Shown here one piece after another: positions 47,795-59,551 of a DNA stretch of 64,000 nt. A program made the translations under genes and the position numbers. The notes under the pieces are model-generated. The model was given only the letters and a program-made list of their open reading frames with translations. It was not told the origin of the DNA and did not search any database. The DNA is from Coenobita brevimanus (Eukaryota > Arthropoda > Malacostraca > Decapoda > Coenobitidae): positions 30,527,653 through 30,591,652 of the forward strand of contig CM064690.1 of the NCBI GenBank assembly GCA_032717465.1, in the 5' to 3' direction. The number at the start of each line of letters is the position of its first letter. Position 1 is the stretch's first letter.

Positions 47795-48375
47795 GAACTG
47801 AGCAACTCCTCTGCCTGGCAATACAAATATCCCTCAATCCCTCCCCCATCCCTCAAAAGGGGAATGGTTGAGGGACATTTCAGATCGCAGTCCACTGGGT
47901 TCACATTTCAAGTGATTCCACTGGGTTCACATTTCAAGTAAGACGGGTTACAGCTACTACTGCTCATACTACTGCTGCTACTACTACTGCTACTACTACT
48001 AAAGCTACTGCCACTACTACAGCTACAACGACAATAACAACCACTGCTACTACAACTAATACTACCACCACTATTATAACAACAAGAACAACAACAACAA
48101 CTGTCACAGCTTCCAGTATTACCACTACAATCACCATCACCACCACAACAACAGCAACTACTACTACTGCAATTAATCCTACTGCAGCTGCTGCTGCCAC
48201 AAAACAACAACAACAACTACTACTACTACTACTACTATTACTTCTACTACTACAACTGCTGCTGCTGCTGTTTCTGCTGCTGCTACTACTACTACTACTA
48301 CTACTGCTGCTGTTGTTGCTGCTGCTGTTGCTACTGCTGCTGCTGTACTGCTGCTGTCACTACTACTATTACTAC
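47795..48375 (+). repeat. Family A repeat with a 430-base trinucleotide tail
   Basis: CTCTGCCTGGCAATACAAAT, TCAATCCCTCCCCCATCC, GGTTGAGGGACATTTCAG, GCAGTCCACTGGGTTCACAT with GTGATTCCACTGGGTTCACATT duplicated, then CTA, ACA, CTG triplets to 48375. Confidence 0.75.
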
Positions 48376-48650
48376 TACAATTCCTTTACTTTAACCTGAC
48401 GGAAGTCTTCGTCCCTATGAGGTGCCATATTCTGTTCTTATTCTAGTGTCACAGGTCAGTGGTAGCTCACAGGAGAAGGCAGAGAAGGAAAATTGCTCCA
48501 CATTATTTCTATACTACTTATCTATGCCTAGCACCACATTCTACTGAGAGTCTCTACCTTCAAGATGGAGAGATAACAATTACATTTACTTAAAAAGAAT
48601 AGAATACGTGTCCCCGTCCCTCCAACGTACAGCAACAGCCATTGCTGCTG

Positions 48651-48681
<31 letters not shown>

Positions 48682-48720
48682 CAGTACAAAGCCAATCAAT
48701 GAATTTGTTTACTATAAAAA

Positions 48721-49265
48721 ACAGTGTGTGCGGTACATCGAGTAAAATTAAATGGCAAATGAATAGTCTTTAACGGATGTAGTAAGTTGTAAGGTTTATG
48801 AATGAATGTACAATGCTGTAGTTCTGTCATATATCGCGTAAGTTGGTCAGTTTCTTAAGAGCTGAATAAATTCACTCAACTACTTATAAATTACTTGAAA
48901 TCAAGTACTGAACACCAACAATAAGAGAAATTAACTTGTTTACACATTTTTGAAAGAATCCATTCATAACTCCCTCCAATCAATTACTCTGTTTACTAGT
49001 GTGTACGGTGTAGTAAAATTAAATGGCAAATGAATGGGCTTTAACGGACGGTAACGTTTATGAATGAAAGTGCTATGCTTATTTTTCCACCATATATCGC
49101 GTAAGGTGATCGATTTTTTATGTGCTGAATAAACCCACACAGCTATTTGTACATTTAGAATGAGCTTATACTCTGAAATCTAATGTAGAACACCAAAAAC
49201 AAGAGAAAACAACATGTGCTTGTATTTTTGAAAGAACCCATTGATAACTCCCGCAAGAACCTTGC
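48721..49265. repeat. Diverged tandem duplication, 271-base period
   Basis: GTAAAATTAAATGGCAAATG at 48742 recurs at 49013; CATATATCGCGTAAG, GCTGAATAAA, GAACACCAA and TTTTTGAAAGAA follow in the same order in both copies. No coding capacity. Confidence 0.8.
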
Positions 49266-49274
49266 CATACGGGA

Positions 49275-49620
49275 GTCAACATTACTCTCACTCAGATTTA
49301 CGTTAACTCCGAGGTCTTGTCATTGTAGCAAGTATTTTATTATGTAAATACACGTATTCTGAGTGTATTTTTATTAGAAACAGGTGTTTCTTTGCCCTGA
49401 ATACTTACTATAAAAACCCTCGTATCTATTTTCCTGGAAGTATCTGTTGAGTACGGCGGCCATTGAAGCCGTCACAACTGCCTTGGCAGACGTAGGAGCA
49501 ACACCCATACTCGCTCAAATTTAAGCAGTCTGAGGTAGTTGACGTAAATATTTTAATGTATAAATAAAGCTCTACTGAATACGGTATAAGAGTAAATTAT
49601 TTTGCCACGAATACAAGCTA
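49275..49620. repeat. Second diverged tandem pair, about 220-base period
   Basis: CGGGAGTCAACATTACTCTC with ACGTTAACTCCGAGG, TATTTTATTATGTAAATA at 49269-49350 is echoed by AGGAGCAACACCCATACTCG, TTAAGCAGTCTGAGG, TATTTTAATGTATAAATA at 49494-49566. Confidence 0.5.
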
Positions 49621-51186
49621 AAAAAGCCATAGAGATAAATAAGAAGGAAGGTATATGGGAAGGCAGCGAGCAGTGTTTCCACTTTTAAGGAATTTTCCTG
49701 ATTTTAAAGTGTTCTCTTCATGTAGATAAAACTGCTTGGTTGGAGCTAGAATACATTATCTGTCTTCAGACTGAAGAGGTGACAGTATACAATACCAATG
49801 TAATTCATAGTACACAAGTGCAATTATGCATCAATACAAGAATGTCAATCTTGCTACTATCTGAATATGTTAATTAGCACTAAAGAGACCCTTACAGCAG
49901 ATATTCAGGACAGAATCCAGAATTTTGGAAAAGCAGGGGGGCATAATTCCTAGCAGAATCATTTAGTGCAATTGAACAACCAAAAAATCAAAATTAACTT
50001 TCATTTTACTTGTCTTACCTATAGAAGTACAATAATTTAGGTACATATAAGTGCAACTGTTCTCTTACATATAATCATTGATCAGTTGTAAATATGGGGG
50101 ATGTGCAGCCCCCCCATGCTGCCCCACCCCCCTGAAATCTATGCCTCATATTTGACTGGGGAGAGAAAAATACATGTAGTGTGTGAATATACATATATAT
50201 TTTTTAGGAACAGTGGTGCTACAATTCTCTTGAAGGTGGAGGGAAAAATTAACCCATTAAGAAATATTAACAACTACGTAACCACAAAACACAGTGAGAT
50301 CCTTGGGTCATATTCTCATCAGCTAAGGAAGCTCCCTGCCACATCTTCTTAGCCATTTTACTTCTTATGACATGCTAGTATTCTCTTGCATGTTATCCAT
50401 GTATTTCTTATACTGACACAGACTGGATAAATCATATCTATCAGCTGCCTTTATCCTGGAAGAGGTGGCCACAAACAAATCACATCCATCTCATTCTTTC
50501 TTCCACCCTCACCCTCATGCTTTCGTCTCTAACTCTGACACTATGTACAGTTGCTCAGAACAAACATAACTAAGCGAGACTGCACTTGTAGCTGAACATT
50601 TCCAGCCTATGAGTAATGATGGTGTGGCTAGTTGCCAAGCTTGCATCCATACTTCATTCTCAGGGTAGTACCTCTCAGGGTTGATGGCAGCCACCCATCT
50701 ACTACTTCAAAGCATTTCATATGGACAGGTAGTAGCAGTTTTATGTTAGGTGAGAGCAAGCATGCTATAGTGTTTCCCATCACACTGTAAATTCTCCTTT
50801 ACAACTCAATGAGCTCAGGAACATATATTTCATTACACTCTTGCTGTTTTCTCATACTTTTATTCAGCTTAGGATAGACTCTTCATGGGAGGGGTGATAA
50901 CTATAATATAACCAAATGACATCTGATGGGTTAGTGTGGTAAGGCACTCCAGCTGGATGGAGCCTGTATGGGTTCCATATGAGGAGTGGATGGGGTTTCA
51001 TGCTTGTGTAATACCACTCAGGGACAAGTGAAACTGACTTGAATATTGAGGCTGAGTAGCCCAGCCCTGGGCCACTAGGCTCCTATTTACATGGGGTGAA
51101 ATGGGATTGAATGTTGCTATTGCTAGCTGGATACAGCCTTAATAAACTCCAAAAGCTGAATAAAATAATCTATTAGCAAGAGGAAT

Positions 51187-51217
<31 letters not shown>

Positions 51218-52560
51218 GAATATCAGCCTGTGTCACAGAGTTAATGATCCCTCACTCTCAAAATGAATACCAATGTTCTGTACTGCATTTAGCAAGTCAC
51301 TACAATTTTCATCCCATTTGTTGTTATTTATGTTTATACAGGACATAACACATTCTTAACCTATCAGTATACCTGTATTATAATCAAAATAATAAACTCT
51401 AATTTAACAACGAACACTGTCCTTGCAGAAGGTATAATAACAATTAATCTGTTATATTCATTCAACTTCAAATACCAAGTTCATGACGCTTTAGCCTGAA
51501 TAAATTACATTACATTAAAAAGTGATATACGTATAATATTAAAATATCTAGTAGTTAAAGATGACTCTGCCTACTCTCCTGCCTCACAATAAACTCTCAG
51601 ACATACAACCATCATAGTGAGCAGATGTTCCAATACCTACCAGCAATATCTTCGACTCTTACATTTGGGTAACTTCTTAAAAGTTATATAAATTTGCCCC
51701 TTTCACAATTCTTATATGCCCAAACATACCTAGTTCTAAAATACTGAACTACATTGCATTCTTTACTTGAAAAAGCTACATCAACTTCTATTATAACATC
51801 CTTATAATTATGATAAATACATTAATTCATATAAGAGGATAATTATACGCAACAACAATCATCTAATGAAACAGGAGAGGTCACAATGAGTCTTATCTGT
51901 CTATCTATCCATCTATCTGTCCATCTACAGCCAGACCCTTGAATCACATTGATTGTTTAATTTATTTGTGATATCTACTAATGATTTTATTCAGCTTTAG
52001 GAAGCTTCTTTGAAGAGATGTTACCCTTCATTAACTTTTCTGAAGACGCTCTCCTATCTGTCTATAGCCAGTCGCATTTAATCCTGGAATGGGTGGCCAC
52101 AAATGAATCACCTCCACATCTCTCCGTCCTCCACCATCAGGCTGCCAACTCTCCAATTCACACTCCTTTTGATCTACCTAAAGCAAGACACATTAATCTT
52201 GGGATGGGTGGCCACTAACAAACTCCTTTGCCACTCTTTTTGCTGCCATTAGTTTGCCCTCTCTCCAACTCCCTCCCTCATCATTTTTATATTTTTCCAC
52301 CATATCCCTTCATCTCATCTTTAGTCACCTGAGTAATATCACCTGACAGCAATAATTTTACAAAACAAAATAGCATACACTGGCTGATAGGGTTAAGGCT
52401 TGGTTAAGGACAGACAGACAGACATACATATTATTAAGCTGATAAATGCTGCACTATCAAGTTTCAATAACTGCTCCACTCCATCACTCCAACTATACAG
52501 AATGGTGATTCCATAATGAGCAATAATTTCTTTTTTTTCTCTTTTGTTCACTCCTTATCA
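49621..52560. other. AT-rich intergenic region, no gene
   Basis: No exon with splice context. Contains inverted copies of the LINE/SINE tail at about 50430-50560 and 52060-52280 (GTGGCCACAAACAAATCAC, GGTGGCCACAAATGAATCAC, GGTGGCCACTAACAAACTCC), CTAT tetranucleotides at 51895-51925 and (AAAT)n at 51193-51215. Confidence 0.55.
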
Positions 52561-52599
52561 ACTCACTCAATAATCTTTTTTTTTTTCTTATAATTTTAC

Positions 52600-52960
52600 C
52601 CCTAAATCTTTCATCTTTCCAAGCTTCCTCCCTCTCTTAACTCTTTCCTTCATTTTTCCTTCAACATTTACATAATTAAATTCACTTTCCTCCTCTTTGA
52701 CTTTCCCCCCCAAGTTCTCTCCTTCTCCCACCTGTGCCTTTCCCCCTTTTCTCTCTTTCCCTTGCTCTCTCACTCTCTCCCTTCTTTTCCATCCCTCTCA
52801 TGCCTCTTTTCTCTCCCTTCTCTACCTCCTTCCTCCCCTTCTTTCTCTTCTCCCTTTTCTTGTTTTCCTCCATGTTTCCTCCATTTTTACCTTGCTTCCC
52901 TCCCTCACTCCCTTGGTTCTCTCCATCTCTACCCACTTTCCTCTCCCTCTTTCTCACCTC
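52600..52960. repeat. Pyrimidine tract over the presumed myosin 3' UTR
   Basis: Nearly all C and T on the plus strand (CTCTCCCTTCTTTTCC-type). No clean polyadenylation signal on the minus strand within it; a TTTATT (AATAAA on minus) stands further off at about 51960. Confidence 0.7.
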
Positions 52961-52964
52961 CTCC

Positions 52965-53102
52965 CTACAGCATAGCCTCCTCAGTCTCCTCATAGAAGGT
53001 AGGTGACTGACATGTTTCATCCCCATTGGAATAGCCACTGGATCCACCACCCTCCCCTCGCTTCATGCTCTGGCGGGAGTGGCTCGTCTTGCGCAGCATC
53101 CC
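52965..53102 (-). CDS. MYO3: Myosin III last coding exon
   Basis: GMLRKTSHSRQSMKRGEGGG then SSGYSNGDETCQSPTFYEET and EEAML, stop TAG at 52967-52965. RKTS and RQS are good basophilic kinase sites; NINAC-type tails are phosphorylated, so regulation here is plausible. Downstream, 52600-52960 is a C/T tract on the plus strand, read here as a purine-rich 3' UTR. Confidence 0.88.
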   Translation of the reverse strand, partial: GMLRKTSHSRQSMKRGEGGGSSGYSNGDETCQSPTFYEETEEAML

Positions 53103-56064
53103 CTATGGAGGAGGTAACATTAATGTCATCATTAACATCATCATCACTGTTACTAGCCTAACAAAACTGACCAAAACACACTACAACACTACAGATCATA
53201 CAGAACAAGGCCCTAAAAATAATCACAGGCTGCACAGCTACCACACCCACAGACCACCTACATCAAGAAACCAAAGTCCTCAAAGTCAAGGATCACCTAG
53301 ACATGAGACGCACCCAGTTTCTTGCTGCAGCCTCCACAGACCCACAACATCCACTACAGTACATGGCAGCACATCCACCCACACCAAGGAACATCAAAAC
53401 AACACCCAGCACACGATACCATACACAAATACTGTCATCTCTCCCCCCTCGCCCACCTCAGACCAGCATCCAGAAGGATATCCACACTCAGATCACTCGC
53501 CGCTCCATTCAGTCATTTAAAGACAACACACAGCTGCATGCATGGCCTCCTGACATCCACCCTTCTGAATCCTATCTTCCTCGTGAGGACAGGGTCCACC
53601 TGGCCAGGCTGAGATGTGAGCACCATCCAGCCCTCTTAAGCTACCAGAAGAGGCTGGATGACTCCGTCGCTGATGCCTGTCCAGGATGCAACACAGCACC
53701 CCATACTATTAAGCACATTATGGAAGACTGCATTGCACACAATCACCTACGCCAACAACACAACATACTCTCTTTGAGAGCTCTGTGGGAAAGCCCGGTC
53801 TTGGCCATGGCCTTCCTAAGGGGCTCGGGGCTGTTCGGCCAGACTGCCTAAGGAACAACTACTACTACTACTACTTGTCACTCAGTGTAGAGCCAAGGTG
53901 AAGAAAAAGAAAAAAAAAATCACCGTAAGGTATTTTCACCAGAACGCATCTCTCTGTGTGTCCTGATCTGTAGTTTCTCCATCTTAACTTGGCTCAGATT
54001 TTCATCCTTTTACAACTTATTTCTTAGGGCCATGGCAGAAAAAGACAATGCTATAGCTCTACCTTCTCTCCATTGCATTTTTTCACAACCAGGATCATAT
54101 TCGAGTGTTGTTTTATTGTTACAACACAGCTTCTGTGATGGAGAGAAGGAAATATTATACACAGAGCCATTTCAACTCTTAGTTCATTATCCTAGCTCAG
54201 GACTGGACCACAAGGACAGTTGCCATTAAATGAGAAGACCTACACACACTATACTATTTTCGCTTCAACTTGGCCTACAATTACCATCTCTCCATCTTCA
54301 ATGCTCGGTTATAACATTATATTAACAAAAGAATATGATGCTATACTGCTTTCACTTTAACTTGACCAAAAATTAGGGTCAAGTTAAGATGAAAAACTAT
54401 AGCATGATCAGTGGTCTCTAAGTGTAAATATTTCTGAAAGCAAGTTCAATAACCTCTGAAAAAGCATTTTTAGGCAACCCTAACCCCAACTTACCTGCTG
54501 CACTACAAATGGCTTGTAGCCCAATGCATAAATTATTGCTGTGGGAACCCTTTTTTACAGGCTTTGTTAGTACTGTACACAGAAATTCATTTCTCACAAG
54601 CATCCATGGGATGTGACCCCTACAAAGGATGAAGGCTTACTGTACCAGATAATTTTATAAAGTTGACGGTAGGTCACAGGGGTCTGTGAGTGTTAATACC
54701 ACCAACCCACCTGGAAGTTAAAGGAGCCATCCCCTTCATGTCCGCCCGCTGCCGCCGCCCGCTCTTCCATCTCACGTATGGCTGAGCGGTTGGTCTTACG
54801 CAGGTTCTTGCGGAAGTCATGGGTGCCCTGATCATCTTCCTCTGTGGCTGTGTTGCTATGGAGAGAAGATATTTATTTGTCTGAGTTCCTCTTCATCATC
54901 ATCATAATCATCATCAATGTCATAATCATCATTATCATCGTCACTGTCTTTCTCATCCTTATCCTCATCCTCATCCCCCTCGTCATTGTTGCTGTTATCA
55001 CTGGCACCATTATCATCATCATCATCATCAGCCTGATCTCTTTTTCCTACCAAAGTATAGGCTGAGGCAGGGTCCTGAGAGCAGGGGAAGAGAAAAACAC
55101 AACAGAGGGAAAGCTAATCAGCAGCACACCCATCCATCTTTCCTGGCTCCACCTTCATCTCTCAGTTTGTGGAATCCTGATTGCACCACTGCCTCCACCC
55201 ACCCCCAGTGAGTGTGATATAAACACCTGCAACCAAATGGCTGTCACTGGCTCCATGAGTTAACATGCATGGGTACAGGAAATCTGAGGCAACAAGATAA
55301 AAAAAAAAATACAGCATAAGAATGAAGTAGTTAACTGTACCTGTAATCACTGTACATTAGTCTGGCTAGGTGTACTCATGTCTCTCTGGGTGCAGTAGTT
55401 TCTGGGGAGTGGAAATTTGTTGGGGATGCCTGAAGAATGCTACCTAGATGCAGGTTATGAGTGGCTGTGGTGGATATGCGTTTGTATGAGTGTGCCTGTG
55501 AAGTGTAGTATTGGGTGGAGGAGAGATGTGATTGCATGAGTCATGCTGTGAGAGGCAGAATAAAAAAGCCTTGGGAAGAGGTCATAGAGTGTGACCTCAG
55601 GGATACGGGACTGAACATAGAGGCTACTAGAGATTAAGAAGAGTGGAAAGCCACCATTAAGTGACCGAGGATATGTTGGAGCCTTTATAAATGAAAGAAA
55701 ATTAAATGATGCAAGTAAATACCTGTAACCATTGTGTTGTCGTTCACTCCACGAGTTAACCACCACAGGAGGCTTAGCTGATGGAGGCTTGAGATAGCTG
55801 GTTGTGTACTGGCTATAGTTTGGTGGTGACCTAGCATTGGTACTGCCAGCAAAACGGTTGTATGGGGTGGATGGCTTGTTACTGGAGCTGCCAGCAAAAC
55901 GATTGTATGCCGATGAACCAGTTGGCATGGAGGTTTCACCGTATTGGCTGTAGTCATTGTAGTTTTGGCCTGTGGAATGGTTCAGAAGAATAGACTGGGA
56001 GAGGTACACTACAGTAATTCCTTGTTATAAATTATCTATCAAGACATTCTCCTTTGTCATTTAG

Positions 56065-56095
<31 letters not shown>

Positions 56096-59000
56096 CATCA
56101 TCACAACCTTTTCTCCCATCAATGCATGGGGTGAGGTAGGATCCAGAAAACAAAGAAAAAAGGAAGTACGAAAATGGAAATACCATCAACAGCACATCCA
56201 GTGAACTACAGTGCATTTACTCCAATCTGAAAAAATCCATAACCTCCTTCAGGTTAGCTGACAATCAAGTTATGTTTGGCTGGAGTGCAAATTTGACTAA
56301 TAACCAAGATGATTCATCCCTACCTCATAACTAAGACTAATCGTATTTCAAGCAACGACAATTTTGTATTTACTGGCCCAGGTCCCTCAAATGAAAACAA
56401 CTTCAACTACAGGTCACACAATCTTCCATATATCATTTAAGCACAGAGTATCCTGACTCAGCCTCACAGGCAGAACACCTGTACATATTTGGGAGTACAT
56501 TTTTCCTTATAAATAATACAGTACTTCAAATACATCTGCCTCAGAGAAGCAATCCATCAAATATCCAAGGAGAAAAGCAGTGCCAAATCCTTACTGTGTG
56601 TTCCTCTGTTGTTGTTGTTGTAGCAGTATCAGCAGCAAAATCAGGCTCATCTAAATGAGAATCCAAAGGACAACAGGTTTAAATTGCCCTTCTAAAGTAA
56701 ACCATCCTCCTTTTGGGTGATAGGGAGGAAGCTGAGGGACAATTGAGTAACAGGACAACAGAGGCAACCAGTTACATCACCACAAGAAGGCATCCCTCTT
56801 ATACAGAGGATTAAGTGGGTAAATGGCTAAAGATTACAACACACAGACAGCTAGCAAAGAAAACTAACACATGCTACACTCTTTTCACCTTCATGTGGCC
56901 TAGATTTTCATCAATTTGCAGCTTATTTCATGTACTTCAGTGGTAGAAAAATGCTGGTACAGCTCTACATCCTCTCTATTGCATTCCTTCATGACTAGTG
57001 TCATAGTCTAGTGTTAATCTAGTGTTACAACTCAGCATTCAGTATGGGGAGATGGCAATTTTAGGCCAAGTTAGAGTAAAGGGAGTATAGCACAGTTAAT
57101 GGTCTAAGCATGAATGAAGACAATAAGAATAAAATTGAAAACAGAATCACTGTACCCTGATCAAACATGGCCGTCCTGGATCGCACATCAGAGGGCACAT
57201 ATCCTGCTCCACCAAAGTCTCGCTTGCCATGACCCCCCAGCCCGGCTCCATGCTCCTCATCTAACCCCATGTTGGCTGCTCGAGCTGCAGCTGCCCGGGA
57301 CTTGAACGGTGCCTCCCAGTCATCATCTTGTTGACGGCCCTTCCTGATGGGGGAACTATCAATCTATCTATCTATTGCCAGACGCCATTATTCCGTGAGG
57401 GGTGGCCATTTGACTTTGAGTTATTTGTTTTACGGGGAGGGACACTAACCCTCCACCAACCCACTTGTTGACACGTAGGGAGCATGTATGGTTTGGTATG
57501 AGGGAACAAGGGATTAAAATAAACAAAAATGTTAAAAATACAAAGTGTTGTGAAAATATAACATATACTGTAATTATGTAAGAAGTATGAATAAAAATTT
57601 CACTGTTTTTATCATCATTATCATCATCATCATCATCATTTTTTTTTTATTATTATTTTGTTGTCTTGATGGGGGAACAAGGAATAAAAATAAATATAAT
57701 GAACAAAAAAATAACAAGAATAAATAAAAATATGAATAATTAAAAGTAAAAACTATCATAACGTTGGGTCTGGTTAGTACTTAGATGGGTGACCACCTGG
57801 GAACACCAGATGCTGTTGGCATAACGTTCTCCCTACGTGTCAAGTGGGGTTGGTGGAGGATTGGTGCCCCTCCCTGTAAAACAATTAACTCTAAGCCTTG
57901 TCCACCCCGTTTGGGATACGTGGCGTCTGGCAATGAATGAATGAATGAAAAACTATCATCGTCACTATCACCAAGTCATGGCACTGATATGACCAGACAC
58001 CAGTGCTGCCTGGTTATACAAATGTCTAACCATTCCCTCCCTATCCCTTGACAGGAGGATGGTGAACTGCAGAAGAAGTATTGCTATGGCCTGCAGTCCA
58101 CTTGGTGCACATTCAGATAAGCCTGGGACTGCAAATACTATACCTACTTATACCATCTTCATCATCATCATCAAATTTTATTACCATCTTGTTAACAACC
58201 TTTTCAAATGGAGGACAAGCAAGTACAAAAAATTTATCACCAATATCATTATCAACATCATCATCATCATCATTATCCATCCATCTCATTCTTGCCAACT
58301 TCTCCTTCCCTTTCCAACTCATCCACTCTTATTCATTACCATCTCTCCACACTGTCCATAATCCACCTCTCCATCTTCCATCCATCTCACTCACACACCC
58401 TCCATCCAATATCATCCCTCACTTTTCTGCCATCTTGTTATCACTCTATCTCTCATTCTTCTTCCAAAACCAAACTCATATACCCTCATCTCTCTCTCTC
58501 CACTTCACTCACATAAACTCTCATAGTCAATTTCTCATTCATCATTCTCTCTCCATAACCATACATTTCTGGGTACTTCTCCTAATACCACACTGACCCC
58601 TATTTTTACTTGAAGTCTAAACCATCTGGATGACTTACTTAGCTCAGCTGGGGTCAGAGAGGAGAGAAAGATATATGAAAATGAGGGAGGGAGGGAGAAG
58701 TACGAACGTACGGTAGGGAGAGGCAGGAAAATAAGGAAGAGACAAAGAGAAGCATACATATGAAAGCTATCATACAGACCCTTCTTTTTATTCTTGGTCT
58801 AAACCTTCTCCTCACTCACTGGGTTCAGTTGAGGTTGCAGAGGAAGACGGTATCGAGGAAAGTTATCATGTAGTAGAAAGCGGGTTTAGGTAATGGCAGC
58901 GTCTCTCTTACCAGCAACTGTTTGTTTGCCTCTCCTACTCAGTTTCTTATGTGGCCTATCTTGGTCTACCTCATTACCTGGTCTACCTACCAGACTCACA

Positions 59001-59514
59001 TATGACCTCCTAGCCAATCTCTCATTCATCATTCTCTCTTCATGACTCAACATCTCAGGGTGCTTACCACACTGGCCTCTCTTGTCATGCGTGATTTAAG
59101 CCATTTAAAATTATAAGAAGAGAGGATAACTGCAGTAGGACAGCTGGCCCAGGCAGCTCATACAAGAGTGTAACTAAACTACTGGAATAACACAAGAGAA
59201 GAAAAGAAGAAGGCTCTCCTCTCATGGCTTACTCACTTGGCTCTGCCGGGGTCGCAGAGGAAGGTAGTGTCAAAGTAAGCATTTATCATGTGATCGAGAG
59301 CTAGTTTAGGTGGTGGCAGCTTCTCTCTCGCTAGCAACTTTTTGTGTGTGCCAGGAGCCTCATTCCGGACATTGGATAAGTCTAGGCGATCATTTAGCCG
59401 TTGTTGCTTAGCCTGCATCTCCTGCCCATACAGGTGGACCTGAGAAAAACATGGAAAAACATGCATTAATCATCACCAACATCATCATCATCACAATCAC
59501 CATTACTGGCATCG

Positions 59515-59551
<37 letters not shown>

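Noticed and set aside
50101..50352. 83-codon frame in the intergenic region
   Set aside because: No motif and no supporting neighbours.
57757..57822. Functional 5S rRNA gene
   Set aside because: Only the 3' half is present and it is joined to a SINE body.
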